Assembly (NCBI RefSeq): GCF_008727715.1
Contig: NZ_CP044218.1
Span: 2,683,501 to 2,747,500, forward strand
Direction of reading: 5' to 3'
Source of the DNA: Mesorhizobium terrae
Lineage (GTDB): Bacteria > Pseudomonadota > Alphaproteobacteria > Rhizobiales > Rhizobiaceae
Length of the DNA stretch: 64,000 bases
The notes below the pieces were generated by a model. It was given only the letters and a program-made list of their open reading frames with translations. It was not told the DNA's origin and ran no database searches. The translations under genes and the position numbers were made by a program. Below, piece after piece: positions 34,440-43,943 of this stretch; the stretch's first letter is position 1; each line of letters begins with the position of its first letter.

Positions 34440-35504
34440 ATGGCTGATCCGTTCCTTTCCATCCAGCATGTGAAGAAAGCCTTCGGCGCCACCACCGTGG
34501 TCGAGGACTTCAACCTCGATATCGCACGCGGCGAGTTTGTCTCGTTCCTCGGGCCTTCGGGCTGCGGCAAGACGACGGTGCTGCGCATGGTCGCCGGCTT
34601 CGAGGAGCCGACGGCCGGCCAGATCATCGTCGGCGGCAAGGATGTCACCCGGCTGAAGCCGAACCAGCGCAATGTCGGCATGGTGTTCCAGGCCTATGCG
34701 CTGTTCCCGAATCTTACCGTGGCGCAGAACGTCGCCTTCGGTCTCAAGGTCGCCGGCATACCGAAGGCTGACAGCGACAAGCGCGTCGCCGAAATGCTCG
34801 ACCTGATCAAGCTGCCGCAACTCGGCGACCGCTATCCCTACCAGCTTTCCGGCGGCCAGCAGCAGCGCGTGGCGCTTGCTCGTGCATTGGCGCCGAAGCC
34901 GAAACTGCTTCTGCTCGACGAGCCGCTGTCGGCACTCGACGCCAAGGTGCGCGTGTCGCTGCGCGACGAAATCCGCGCCATTCAAAAAGAGCTCGGCATC
35001 ACCACCATCTTCGTCACGCATGACCAGGAAGAAGCGCTGTCGATCTCCGACCGCATCGCGGTCATGTATGGCGGCAAGGCCGAGCAGGTCGGCGCGCCCT
35101 TCGAGATCTACAACCGTCCGGCCACCAAATTCGTCGCCAATTTCGTCGGTACCCTCAATGTGCTGGAAGGCGTGGTCAGCGATGCCGGTTCCGGCCGGGT
35201 GCGCATCAATGCCGAGGAAATCGGGCTTAAAGGTAAGTTGAACGGTTCCAAGACCGGTGACACGCTGTCGCTGGCGCTGCGCCCCGAGGCGATCGCGCTC
35301 GGCGAACGTCCCGGCAACGACGCCAAGCTCACCGGCGAAATCTCCGACGTGCATTTCCTGGGCTCGGTGATCCGGGTGCGGGTTGGCATCGGCCAGTCCA
35401 AGATTTCGCTCGACACCTTCAACAATTCCTCGACGCCGCCGCCGAATGTCGGCGACAAGGCCGAGATTTCATTCTCCTCCGGCGACGTGCTGGTTCTGCA
35501 CTAG
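34440..35504 (+). CDS. ABC transporter ATP-binding protein
   Basis: The 354-residue ATPase has Walker A GPSGCGKTT, Q-loop VFQAYALFPNLTV, signature LSGGQQQRVALARAL, Walker B LLLLDEPLSALD and H-loop THDQEEA. A C-terminal TOBE domain (about residues 260-354) is present, as in PotA/FbpC-type importers. It powers the permeases just upstream. No Shine-Dalgarno of note. Confidence 0.95.
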   Translation: MADPFLSIQHVKKAFGATTVVEDFNLDIARGEFVSFLGPSGCGKTTVLRMVAGFEEPTAGQIIVGGKDVTRLKPNQRNVGMVFQAYALFPNLTVAQNVAFGLKVAGIPKADSDKRVAEMLDLIKLPQLGDRYPYQLSGGQQQRVALARALAPKPKLLLLDEPLSALDAKVRVSLRDEIRAIQKELGITTIFVTHDQEEALSISDRIAVMYGGKAEQVGAPFEIYNRPATKFVANFVGTLNVLEGVVSDAGSGRVRINAEEIGLKGKLNGSKTGDTLSLALRPEAIALGERPGNDAKLTGEISDVHFLGSVIRVRVGIGQSKISLDTFNNSSTPPPNVGDKAEISFSSGDVLVLH

Positions 35505-35836
35505 GGCTGAAACGCCGCCGCTTCCATCCTTAGTGGGATGGGGCGGTGCGCACGGCGCAAAGACCAATTGTTTGGCTGTTTTGAATGCCACGCGCCCAGA
35601 GCCTGCGCAGGGCAGGCGTAGCTTTACGCGCCGTGTTTCGCCTTTATCTCAATCGATGGTGGGAAGCGACGGATCGCCATCGGCGGGTTCCTGGTCCAAG
35701 AATCCAGGCCTTGCCTGCCCATTGCCCGGCCTCTCGCGGCGGGTTATGCCTTCAATGAACCTAAGCCGGGTAACAGATTGCCGGCAAATCGGTTCTTCGA
35801 AGTGGGCACCATTTTCACGGCCGATCACGACACGCA
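35505..35836. other. 332-base intergenic region with no recognised gene
   Basis: It starts with a hairpin-like CTTCCATCC/GGATGG block (35521-35542) resembling the one at 28535, possibly a decayed extragenic repeat. The rest shows no gene, terminator tract or operator that I can defend. A 62-codon minus-strand frame divergent from the EamA gene exists but has no supporting features. Confidence 0.5.
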
Positions 35837-36682
35837 ATGAGCCTTCTGGTCTTCCTGGCGGTGCTGTCCGCCGCCGCCATGCATGCCACCTGGAACGCCA
35901 TGGTCAAGGTTCATCTCGACCGCTTCCTGTCGGTGACGGTGCTGACGCTTGGCATGGCGTCGATGGCGCTGGTGGCGGTGCCCTTCGTCGAATTTCCTCG
36001 GGCCGAGGTCTGGCCCTGGATCTTCGCCTCGACGCTCTTCCACATGGGCTACAAACTCTGCCTGATCGGCGCCTACAAGGCCGGCGATCTGGCCCAGACC
36101 TACCCGCTGGCGCGCGGTACCGCGCCCTTGCTGGCGGCCATTGGTGGCATCTTCGTTGTTTCGGAAATCCCGGGCACTTTGTCGATCGTCGGCATCGTGC
36201 TGCTCTGTGGCGGCACGCTGCTGATGTCCTTCCGCGGCGGCGCGCATCTGGAAAAGCTCAATCTGCGCGCGGTCGGTTTCGCGCTGGCGACGTCGGTGTT
36301 CATCGCCAGCTACACGCTGTCCGACGGCAGTGGCGCGCGCCTTGCCGCGACCGCGTCGAGCTATGCCGTCTATCTGTTCCTCTGCGACGGCATCTGGTCG
36401 CTGATCCTGTGCCTTCTGGTGCGCGGGCGGCAATCGCTGCCGGCGATGGCGCGCGACTGGAAGGCGGGCATCATCACCGGCTGTCTGAGCGGCACGGCCT
36501 ACTGGATCGTCATGTGGGCGATGACCAAGGCGCCGATCGCCTCGGTGGCGTCATTGCGCGAAAGCTCGATCCTGTTCGCCATGATGATCTCGGTCTTCGC
36601 GCTCGGCGAAAAGATGACGGCCTGGCGCGGCGCCGCGGCCTTGTCCATCGTGGCCGGCGTCATCGCGCTGCGCATGGGCTAG
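35837..36682 (+). CDS. EamA/DMT family transporter
   Basis: The 281-residue protein has ten membrane helices in two EamA repeats (about residues 1-135 and 145-281), with HATWNAMVKVHLDRF in the first loop and YPLARGTAPLLAAIGGIFV at the end of helix 4. DMT proteins export or exchange small metabolites. The N-terminal HAxWN motif resembles DMT members linked with phosphonate genes, but no such genes are here. It stands 332 bases after the ABC operon and converges with the Dabb gene. Confidence 0.85.
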   Translation: MSLLVFLAVLSAAAMHATWNAMVKVHLDRFLSVTVLTLGMASMALVAVPFVEFPRAEVWPWIFASTLFHMGYKLCLIGAYKAGDLAQTYPLARGTAPLLAAIGGIFVVSEIPGTLSIVGIVLLCGGTLLMSFRGGAHLEKLNLRAVGFALATSVFIASYTLSDGSGARLAATASSYAVYLFLCDGIWSLILCLLVRGRQSLPAMARDWKAGIITGCLSGTAYWIVMWAMTKAPIASVASLRESSILFAMMISVFALGEKMTAWRGAAALSIVAGVIALRMG

Positions 36683-36717
36683 TGCGCCGATCCGGACCGC
36701 TCTGAACATCTGCAGGC

Positions 36718-37035
36718 TCAGGCGCCGGCAGTCTCCAGATCGAACACCATCAGCCCGTCCGTGCCGCCGTCGAGCGCGGCGACCAGCCTCGCGCCGGCTT
36801 TCTGGTGCGCCTCATGCACCAGATAGGCGTCGCGGGCGGCGGCATCGCCGAAGTCGATGGTGAAGCCATGCGTGAAGCCGCGCGCGAAAGGCTCCGGACT
36901 GACATTGGCGCTGAAATGCACGGCGCCCATGCCATCGATCAGGCCGCGCAAAGCCGACAGGTCGGCATGGATCGCGGCGCGCTCCGTCGTCGATACGTCG
37001 GCACGGAATTTCACGAAGACGCAGTGGCGGATCAT
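36718..37035 (-). CDS. Dabb (stress-responsive alpha-beta barrel) protein
   Basis: The 105-residue protein begins MIRHCVFVKFRADVSTTER and has FTHGFTIDFGDAAARDAYLVHEAHQK, the Dabb ferredoxin-like fold. Such dimers can act as small enzymes or stress proteins, and often end catabolic operons. The start at 37035 follows the GMC gene by 13 bases. It is the last gene of the long LacI-type cluster. Confidence 0.85.
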   Translation of the reverse strand: MIRHCVFVKFRADVSTTERAAIHADLSALRGLIDGMGAVHFSANVSPEPFARGFTHGFTIDFGDAAARDAYLVHEAHQKAGARLVAALDGGTDGLMVFDLETAGA

Positions 37036-37048
37036 GGCTGTTTTTCCT

Positions 37049-38677
37049 TCACGCCGCGCGGTTGCCGGCAAAGACGGCCGGCGGCAGCGGCTCACGGCCG
37101 AGGATGATGTCGCCGCCTTTTTCACCAACCATGATGGTCGGTGCATTGGTGTTGGAAGAAGGCACGCGCGGCATGATCGAGGCGTCGCAGACGCGCAACC
37201 CCTCGATGCCGCGCACTTTCAGTTCCGGTGTCACCACCGCCATCGCATCATGGCCCATGCGGCAGGTGCCGACCGGATGATGATCGGTCTTGGCCGCACG
37301 GCAGGCATAGTCGGCAAGTTCGTCGTCGCTGGCGAGTGATGGGCCTGGCAGAACCTCCCGCAGCACATAGGGCTTCAGCGCGTTCTGGCGCATGATTTCG
37401 CGGGCAAGCCGCAGGCCCTTGATCGACATCTCGCGATCGTACGGGTCGGCCCAATAGTTGGGGTCGATCAGCGGCATGGCGGCCGGGTCGGCGCTGCCCA
37501 GTCTCACCGTGCCGCGCGAGCGTGGGCGCAGGAAAGCGGAATTCAGCGTCACACCCGGATTGTTCAGCTTCTCCACGCCGGCCTCGATGCCGGATCCCAG
37601 GCCGAGATGGAACTGGATGTCGGGATGGGACGCGGTCGGGTCGGCATACCAGAAGCCGCCTGTCTCGAAGAGGCTGGAGGCGACGGGTCCCTTCTTCAAC
37701 AGCACATATTGCAATCCGGCCCAGAGGGTGCGGTGGAATTTGGCGTAATTGTCATAGGTGTGATCGCCGGTACATTCGGCGATCACGAAGAGATCGAGGT
37801 GGTCCTGCATGTTGGAGCCGACGCCGGGCAGGTCGTGTAGCGGCGTGACGCCGACCGATTTCAGATGGTCGGCCGGGCCGATGCCCGATTGCATCAGCAG
37901 TTTCGGCGAACCGATGGCGCCAGAAGACACGATCACCTCGCGCTCAGCCCGCAGGATCTGCGGTTGGCCGCCGGGCTTGTCGACCACCTCGACGCCAACG
38001 GCGCGGCTGCCTTCCAGAACGATGCGCGTCACCAAAACGTCGGTGCGCACGGTGAGGTTCTTGCGGTCGCGGATCGGCTTCAGATAGGCGACCGAGGCGG
38101 AGGAGCGGCGCGCATCCTTCTGGGTCAGCTGGTAGTAGCCGACACCATCCTGCGCGGCGCCGTTGAAGTCGGGATTGAACGGGATGCCCATTTCCTGCGC
38201 GGCGCGGAAATAGGCCTCGCAGATCGGCAATGGCGAGATCGGATTGGAGACGCCGAGCGGGCCCTGGTCGCCGTGATAGTCGTTGGCATAACGCTGGTTG
38301 TTCTCGGCGCGCTTGAAATAGGGCAGCACGTCGCGATACCCCCAGCCGGCCAGCCCTTCCTCCTTTTCCCAGGCGTCGTAATCGCGGGCATTGCCGCGCG
38401 TGTAGATCTGCGCGTTGATGGAGGAGCCGCCGCCGATAACCTTGGCTTGGGTGTACCAGAACACGCGGTCCTTCATGTGTTTCTGCGGCACGGTCGACCA
38501 ACCCCAGGAAGCGATGCCCTTGGTCATCTTGGCGAAGCCCGCCGGCATGTGGATCAGCGGATGCCAGTCCTTGCCGCCGGCTTCCAGGAGCAGCACGGAA
38601 TTCGCCGGGTCTTCCGACAACCGGTTGGCGAGCACGCAGCCTGCAGGGCCGGCGCCGACGATGATGAAGTCGGTCAT
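37049..38677 (-). CDS. GMC oxidoreductase (choline dehydrogenase-like)
   Basis: The 542-residue flavoenzyme starts FIIVGAGPAGCVLANRLSED (FAD site), has VIGGGSSINAQIYTRGNARD and the GMC signature SSGAIGSPKLLMQSGIGP, and ends with HHPVGTCRMG and SNTNAPTIMVGEKGG, the catalytic His/Asn region. It oxidises an alcohol group, substrate unknown. It is preceded by the SDR (12-base gap). In this operon it may act on a sugar alcohol or glycoside taken up by the CUT1 importer. Confidence 0.9.
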   Translation of the reverse strand: MTDFIIVGAGPAGCVLANRLSEDPANSVLLLEAGGKDWHPLIHMPAGFAKMTKGIASWGWSTVPQKHMKDRVFWYTQAKVIGGGSSINAQIYTRGNARDYDAWEKEEGLAGWGYRDVLPYFKRAENNQRYANDYHGDQGPLGVSNPISPLPICEAYFRAAQEMGIPFNPDFNGAAQDGVGYYQLTQKDARRSSASVAYLKPIRDRKNLTVRTDVLVTRIVLEGSRAVGVEVVDKPGGQPQILRAEREVIVSSGAIGSPKLLMQSGIGPADHLKSVGVTPLHDLPGVGSNMQDHLDLFVIAECTGDHTYDNYAKFHRTLWAGLQYVLLKKGPVASSLFETGGFWYADPTASHPDIQFHLGLGSGIEAGVEKLNNPGVTLNSAFLRPRSRGTVRLGSADPAAMPLIDPNYWADPYDREMSIKGLRLAREIMRQNALKPYVLREVLPGPSLASDDELADYACRAAKTDHHPVGTCRMGHDAMAVVTPELKVRGIEGLRVCDASIMPRVPSSNTNAPTIMVGEKGGDIILGREPLPPAVFAGNRAA

Positions 38678-38689
38678 GGGATCATCCGT

Positions 38690-39451
38690 TCATAGTCTGG
38701 GCACCGACAGCGCACCGTCGACACGGATCACCGAGCCGGTGGCGAAGCCGAGCCTGCCACCCGCAAGAGCAGCGACCGCGGCGCCGATGTCGGCGGCCTC
38801 GCCCCAGCGCTTGGCCGGCACCAGCCCGCCCTCGATCAAGGCATCGTATTTGGAGGCCACGCCGGCGGTCATTTCCGTTCGGATGATGCCGGGGCGCACC
38901 TCGAACACGCCGATATTCTCCGGCGCCAACCGTAGCGCCAGCGTCTTTACCCACATGGCGAGGCCCGCTTTGGAGACGCAGTAATCCGCACGTTCGGGCG
39001 AGGCCATTTCGGCACTCACGGAGGTGACGGTGACGATCGATCTCGGATGATGCGGCGGCTGCGCCAGCATCGCCTTGGCGACGGCCTGGGTGAAGAAGAC
39101 CGTGCCGCGCAGGTTGACGTCGATCACCCGGTCGAAGTTTTCGGGCTTCAGCTCCAGCAGATCGCCGCGTACCACGGCGCCGATGCCGGCATTATTGACG
39201 AGGCAGTCGATGTGGCCGAAGGCGTCGAGCGCGGTCTCGATCACCGCCGGGTGGTTGGCGAGATTGGCGATGTCGCAGCGGCGATAGGCAAGCCGCGCGC
39301 CGCGTAAGCCGACGCTTGCGGCCAGTTCCGGGCTTGGCTCGGGGGTGAGGTCGGCGGCGGCGATGTCGAAGCCAGTTTCGGCAAGCGCGTTGGCGCAGGC
39401 GAGGCCAATGCCGCGATTGGCGCCGGTGACGATGGCGACGGGACGGGTCAT
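38690..39451 (-). CDS. Short-chain dehydrogenase/reductase
   Basis: The 253-residue SDR has TGANRGIG, CLVNNAGIGAV, VTSVSAEMAS and the catalytic DYCVSKAGLAM, ending TGSVIRVDGALSVPRL. It resembles 3-oxoacyl/3-ketosugar reductases often found beside GMC enzymes. ATG at 39451 overlaps the stop of the upstream GMC gene, so the two are co-translated. Confidence 0.9.
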   Translation of the reverse strand: MTRPVAIVTGANRGIGLACANALAETGFDIAAADLTPEPSPELAASVGLRGARLAYRRCDIANLANHPAVIETALDAFGHIDCLVNNAGIGAVVRGDLLELKPENFDRVIDVNLRGTVFFTQAVAKAMLAQPPHHPRSIVTVTSVSAEMASPERADYCVSKAGLAMWVKTLALRLAPENIGVFEVRPGIIRTEMTAGVASKYDALIEGGLVPAKRWGEAADIGAAVAALAGGRLGFATGSVIRVDGALSVPRL

Positions 39452-40947
39452 GCCTTCAACTCCGTCTTGCGAATATGGTCTGCTACCCTCAGCGCCTGCG
39501 CGGCGATGGTCAATGCCGGGTTGACGGCGGCGGAAGTCGGCAGGAAACCGCCGTCGACGACGAACAGGTTGCCGTGATCCCAGGCACGGCAGAAGGTATC
39601 GAGCGGGGACGTGGCCGGGTCGCTGCCCATGCGGACCGTGCCGCACTGGTGCGAGGGCGTGCGCTTGTCGAATGGCCTGGACAGCACGATCGGATAGCCG
39701 CAGGCGCGAAAATGCTCGCGCATCACCTGGGTCAGCCGGTCGAGCGCTTGCATGTTGCTGCGGCGCCATTGCAGGACGATGTCGTTGCCGTCGACCATGA
39801 CGCGGCTTTCGGGATCCGGCAGGTCTTCGCACATCAGGTACCAGTCGACCGCATGGCTGGCCATGAAATCGAGCGCGAATTTTGGCGCTAGGCGGACATT
39901 GGCCTTCAGCATGGTGCCGTCGATCTTGCCCAGAAGCTGGACATTGCCGAGCGGCTTTCCGCCCTTGCCGTCGGAGAGGTAGTAGTCGTTCAGCATCAGC
40001 GTCTTCTGGTAGACGCTGTCGTTTCTGCGGCGCGGATCGATCGCCAGCATGGCGGCCGAATTGTGGTTCATGAAATTGCGTCCGACCTGGTCGGAACGGT
40101 TGGCGATGCTCTTGCCGCCGGGCGCCGGTGAACGCAGCAGGATGACAGCGGAGTTGATGGCGCCGGCCGACAGGACGACCAGTTTCGGCGTGACGCGCTT
40201 GGCCTCGCCGTTGCGGTGATAGTGTACGGCGGCGACCGTCTTGCCGCCGGGCGTCAGTTCGAGATGGTCGACAGCGGCTCCCGTTTCGAGGCAGATGTTG
40301 TTGTCGGCCAGCGCGACCGGAAGCGGGCCGGTCTCGGCATCGATCTTGCCGATGCCAGTGTTCGGGAAAGCGTCCCACGGCGTCTTTCCATCCCGCAGCC
40401 AGGCATCGATATCGACGCCGAGCGGCAGCGACGCGGGATTGAGGCTGATGCCCTTCAACTCGGCGCGGGCGCGCGCGATTGCCGGCTCGTCCGGCACCGG
40501 CGGGAAGGCGTAGGGTACGGAATGAAAAGGCTCTGTCGGGTCCTCGCCGAGCCTGCCGCGCACGCGGAACAGTTGCTCGGCTTTCGAATACCAGGGTTCC
40601 AGTTCTTCATAGCCGAAGGGCCAGGCTGGCGAGATGCCGCCGAAATGCTCCATCGCCGCGAAGTCTTCGCGCCGGTAGCGGATCAGCACCGCGCCATAGA
40701 ATTTCGAATTGCCGCCGACATAGTAGTAGTTGCCGGGGTTGAAGGGCTGGCCACCGGCCTCTCGCCACATCTCCTTCGGCCGGTAGTGGCCGTCGACGAA
40801 GATCGAGCGGCTGTCGCGTGCATGCGCGGTCGCAGGCAACTTCTCTCCGCGCTCGAGGATCAGCACCGAGGCGCCGCTTCCGGCCAAACCGGAGGCGATC
40901 GTGGCGCCGCCGATGCCGGAGCCGATGATGACGATATCGGGAGACAT
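39448..40947 (-). CDS. GMC family oxidoreductase
   Basis: The 499-residue FAD protein starts DIVIIGSGIGGATIASGLAG, has YYYVGGNSKFYGAVLIRYR (covering the flavin) and ends VDGGFLPTSAAVNPALTIAA. It is closer to glucose/cellobiose-type periplasm-independent GMC enzymes than to choline dehydrogenase. RTPSHQCGTVRMG contributes the active-site His. It overlaps the SDR and lies 9 bases after the ATPase gene, so it could oxidise the imported sugar. Confidence 0.9.
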   Translation of the reverse strand: MSPDIVIIGSGIGGATIASGLAGSGASVLILERGEKLPATAHARDSRSIFVDGHYRPKEMWREAGGQPFNPGNYYYVGGNSKFYGAVLIRYRREDFAAMEHFGGISPAWPFGYEELEPWYSKAEQLFRVRGRLGEDPTEPFHSVPYAFPPVPDEPAIARARAELKGISLNPASLPLGVDIDAWLRDGKTPWDAFPNTGIGKIDAETGPLPVALADNNICLETGAAVDHLELTPGGKTVAAVHYHRNGEAKRVTPKLVVLSAGAINSAVILLRSPAPGGKSIANRSDQVGRNFMNHNSAAMLAIDPRRRNDSVYQKTLMLNDYYLSDGKGGKPLGNVQLLGKIDGTMLKANVRLAPKFALDFMASHAVDWYLMCEDLPDPESRVMVDGNDIVLQWRRSNMQALDRLTQVMREHFRACGYPIVLSRPFDKRTPSHQCGTVRMGSDPATSPLDTFCRAWDHGNLFVVDGGFLPTSAAVNPALTIAAQALRVADHIRKTELKA

Positions 40948-40956
40948 GGTTGCCCG

Positions 40957-42072
40957 CTACGCAATCCGTTCCTGGGTCGCCGGATCGAAAAACACCGCCT
41001 TGGTCAGATTGAAGGTCAGCGGCGCGGTGGTGCCCGGCTTGATGCGCGCGTCGGCGCGCAACCGCGCCACCACGCCCTTGCCGCCCAGATTGGTCACCGC
41101 GAAAGTATCGGAGCCGGCCGGCTCCACCACCTCGATGTGACAGTCCGCCGTCACCAGATGGGTGGCGTTGCGGTCGGCGCCGTCCGGATCGGTCAGCGCT
41201 TCGGGGCGGATGCCGAACATCACCTGCTTGCCACGATAGGCCGACAGCCCTTGCGGCGCGCCGTTCAGCGCAAGAGACACCGGTGCCGAACCGTTGCGGG
41301 CAAGCTCGACGCTGAGCTGGTTGCCGGTTTCCCCAATGGTGGCCGGCACCAGGTTCATGGCCGGCGAGCCCATGAAGTCGGCAACGAACATGTTGACCGG
41401 GTTGTTGTAGATCTCCTCCGGAGTACCGAACTGCTGCAGGATGCCGTCCTTCAACACTGCGATCTTGGTCGCCAGCGTCATCGCCTCGATCTGGTCGTGG
41501 GTGACGTAGACGATGGTCGTCTTCATGCGGTGGTGCAGGCGCTTGATCTCGGTGCGCATGTCGATGCGCAGCTTGGCGTCGAGATTGGACAGCGGTTCGT
41601 CGAACAGGAAGACCTGCGGCTTGCGCACCAGGGCGCGGCCCATGGCGACGCGCTGGCGCTGGCCGCCGGAAAGCTGGCTCGGCTTGCGGTCGAGCAGGTG
41701 GCCGATCTGCAGCAATTGCGACACATCGGCGATCGCCTTGTCGCGTTCCGCCTTGGCGATGCCGCGGATTTCCATGCCGAAGCCGATATTCTCGCCCACG
41801 GTCATGTTGGGATAGAGCGCGTAGGACTGGAACACCATCGCGATGTCGCGCTTCGACGGGTGCAGGTCGTTAACCCTTTTGCCGGCGATGCGGATTTCGC
41901 CGCCGGTGATCTGCTCCAGCCCGGCTATGGTGTTGAGCAGAGTGGACTTGCCGCAGCCGGACGGGCCGACCAGCACCAGGAAGCCACCTTCCTCGATGCC
42001 GAGCGTCACCCCTTTGAGGATTTTGGTGGCGCCGAAGGACTTTTCGAGATTGTCGATCTCAAGAAAGGGCAT
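40957..42072 (-). CDS. Sugar ABC transporter ATP-binding protein (UgpC/MsmK-type)
   Basis: The 371-residue ATPase has GPSGCGKST, VFQSYALYPNMTV, LSGGQRQRVAMGRALVRKP, FLFDEPLSNLD and VTHDQIEAMTL. The C-terminal OB/TOBE region (about 235-371) is that of CUT1 carbohydrate importers. It overlaps nothing but lies 6 bases after the permease gene. Confidence 0.95.
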   Translation of the reverse strand: MPFLEIDNLEKSFGATKILKGVTLGIEEGGFLVLVGPSGCGKSTLLNTIAGLEQITGGEIRIAGKRVNDLHPSKRDIAMVFQSYALYPNMTVGENIGFGMEIRGIAKAERDKAIADVSQLLQIGHLLDRKPSQLSGGQRQRVAMGRALVRKPQVFLFDEPLSNLDAKLRIDMRTEIKRLHHRMKTTIVYVTHDQIEAMTLATKIAVLKDGILQQFGTPEEIYNNPVNMFVADFMGSPAMNLVPATIGETGNQLSVELARNGSAPVSLALNGAPQGLSAYRGKQVMFGIRPEALTDPDGADRNATHLVTADCHIEVVEPAGSDTFAVTNLGGKGVVARLRADARIKPGTTAPLTFNLTKAVFFDPATQERIA

Positions 42073-42078
42073 TGTATC

Positions 42079-42960
42079 TCAGCCTTTCACGGCGCCGGCC
42101 ATCAGGCCACGCACGAAATAGCGTCCGGAGACGATGTAGACGATGAGGGTAGGGAGCGCCGCCAGGATCGCCCCGGCGAAGTGGACGTTGTATTCCTTCA
42201 CGCCCGTCGAGGAGTTGACCAGATTGTTCAGCGCCACGGTGATGGGAATGGAATCGACGCTGGAGAAGGACGAACCGAACAGGAAGTCGTTCCAGATGTT
42301 GGTGAATTGCCAGATCACGGTAACCACGATGATCGGTCCCGACGACGGCAGGAGGATGCGCCGGAAGATCTGGAAGAAGGATGCGCCGTCGATCTGCGCC
42401 GCCCGCACCAATTCGGTCGGGAAGGCCTCGTAGTAGTTGCGGAAGAACAGCGTGGTAAAGCCGAGGCCGTAGATGGCGTGGATCAGGATCAGGCCCGGCA
42501 CCGTTCCGGCGAGGCCGAGCAGGCCGAGGATGCGGGCCGACGGAATCAGCACGATCTGGAAGGGGATGAAACAGGCCAGAAGCATCATGCCGAAAACGAT
42601 GTTGTCGCCCTTGAAGCGCCATTTGGTCAGCACGTAGCCATTCAATGCACCGAGGATGGTCGAGATCGCCACCGCGGGCACCACCATCATCACCGAGTTC
42701 AGGAAATAGGGTTTCAGCCCGGTCGGCGAGACGCCGATTTGCGCCGTCGACCAGGCCGACAGCCATGGCGCGATCGTCCATTGCTGCGGCAGCGCCAGCA
42801 TGTTGCCCTGGCGGATCTCCTCCAGCGGCTTCAGCGAGTTTACCAGCATTACGTAGAGCGGCAAAAGATAGTAGACCGCGAAGACGATCAGCAGGGCGTA
42901 GATCAGGGCACGGACAAAAATGCCGTTGCGGGTGGCGACGTCCTGGGAGGGGGCGCTCAT
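42079..42960 (-). CDS. Carbohydrate ABC transporter permease
   Basis: The 293-residue MalG-type permease has six TM helices and the EAA loop ELVRAAQIDGASFFQIFRRI. The N-terminus (RALIYALLIVFAVYYLLPLY) is typical. Its start overlaps the upstream permease stop (ATGA, 42957-42960). Confidence 0.95.
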   Translation of the reverse strand: MSAPSQDVATRNGIFVRALIYALLIVFAVYYLLPLYVMLVNSLKPLEEIRQGNMLALPQQWTIAPWLSAWSTAQIGVSPTGLKPYFLNSVMMVVPAVAISTILGALNGYVLTKWRFKGDNIVFGMMLLACFIPFQIVLIPSARILGLLGLAGTVPGLILIHAIYGLGFTTLFFRNYYEAFPTELVRAAQIDGASFFQIFRRILLPSSGPIIVVTVIWQFTNIWNDFLFGSSFSSVDSIPITVALNNLVNSSTGVKEYNVHFAGAILAALPTLIVYIVSGRYFVRGLMAGAVKG

Positions 42961-43874
42961 TTCTTCTTCCCCCCGAGTTCGGAGTAGAGATAGGGCACGA
43001 TGATGGCGAAGATCATCATCATCATGATGATCGCCGAGGCCGCGCCCATGCCCATCTCGTTGCGGCCGAAGGTGAATTTCTGCATGAACAGCGCCGGCGT
43101 CCAGGTGGCTGTACCCGGGCCGCCATCGGTCATCGCCACCACGAGGTCATAGGACTTGATGGCAAGGTGGGCGAGCACCACGAAGGCCGACAGGAAGACC
43201 GGGCGCATCAGCGGAATGATGATGCGGCGGTAGATGGTCATGGTCGAGGCGCCGTCGATCTGGGCGGCCTTGATGATCTCGTTGTCGACGCCGCGCAGGC
43301 CGGCGAGGAACATCGCCATGACAAAGCCGGACGACTGCCAGACGGCAGCAATCACGATGGTGTAGATCGCCATCTTGCCGTCCTTGATCCAGCGGAACGA
43401 AAAGCTTTCCCAGCCGATCGACTGCATGACGTGCTCGAGGCCGATGCCGGGGTCGAGGAACCATTTCCAGGCGACGCCGGTGACGATGAAGGACAGCGCC
43501 ATGGGGTAAAGATAGATGGGGCGCAGCAGGCCTTCGCCGCGGATTTTCTGGTCGAGGAAGATGGCAAGCGCCAGGCCGATCACCGAGCAGACGACGATGT
43601 AGAGGATCGAGAAGATCGCCAGGTTCTGCAGCGCCGTGATCCAGTTGGGATGGTTGAACAGGCGCACATAGTTATTGAGCCCGACCCAGGTCGAGAAATC
43701 CGGCAGGAGCTTCGAACCCGAGAAAGAGAGCACGGCCGTGAAGGCGATGAAGCCGTAAACGAAGATGAGGATCACGGCGAAGCTCGGCGCCAGCACGATC
43801 TTCGGCAAGAGGTCTTGCAAGGTGGCGCGCGGATTCGCTGCAGCAGCACGCGCGGTCATGGTGGCGTCGGCCAT
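42957..43874 (-). CDS. Sugar ABC transporter permease
   Basis: The 305-residue MalF-type permease has six TM helices and the EAA loop EIIKAAQIDGASTMTIYRRI. A short basic N-terminus precedes TM1 (KIVLAPSFAVILIFVYGF). It follows the binding-protein gene by 69 bases containing a hairpin. Confidence 0.95.
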   Translation of the reverse strand: MADATMTARAAAANPRATLQDLLPKIVLAPSFAVILIFVYGFIAFTAVLSFSGSKLLPDFSTWVGLNNYVRLFNHPNWITALQNLAIFSILYIVVCSVIGLALAIFLDQKIRGEGLLRPIYLYPMALSFIVTGVAWKWFLDPGIGLEHVMQSIGWESFSFRWIKDGKMAIYTIVIAAVWQSSGFVMAMFLAGLRGVDNEIIKAAQIDGASTMTIYRRIIIPLMRPVFLSAFVVLAHLAIKSYDLVVAMTDGGPGTATWTPALFMQKFTFGRNEMGMGAASAIIMMMMIFAIIVPYLYSELGGKKK

Positions 43875-43903
43875 GGGTTCAGCCCCGGTTTATTAAAGAG
43901 TGG

Positions 43904-43927
43904 GTGCCTCGACCGGAGCCGAGGCAC
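43904..43927 (-). terminator. Hairpin between binding protein and permease
   Basis: GTGCCTCG (43904-43911) pairs with CGAGGCAC (43920-43927) around an 8-base loop, 16 bases past the binding-protein stop. No long T tract. As at 32668, it probably lowers expression of the permeases relative to the binding protein. Confidence 0.5.
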
Positions 43928-43943
43928 TGCGTTTCAGACGCTA

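Noticed and set aside
35649..35837. 62-codon minus-strand frame divergent from the EamA gene
   Set aside because: No ribosome site, no signal or domain, and Arg/Pro-rich composition typical of chance frames.
40216..42987. 923-codon plus-strand frame opposite a GMC enzyme and ABC genes
   Set aside because: It spans several real minus-strand genes and has the composition of an antisense shadow.
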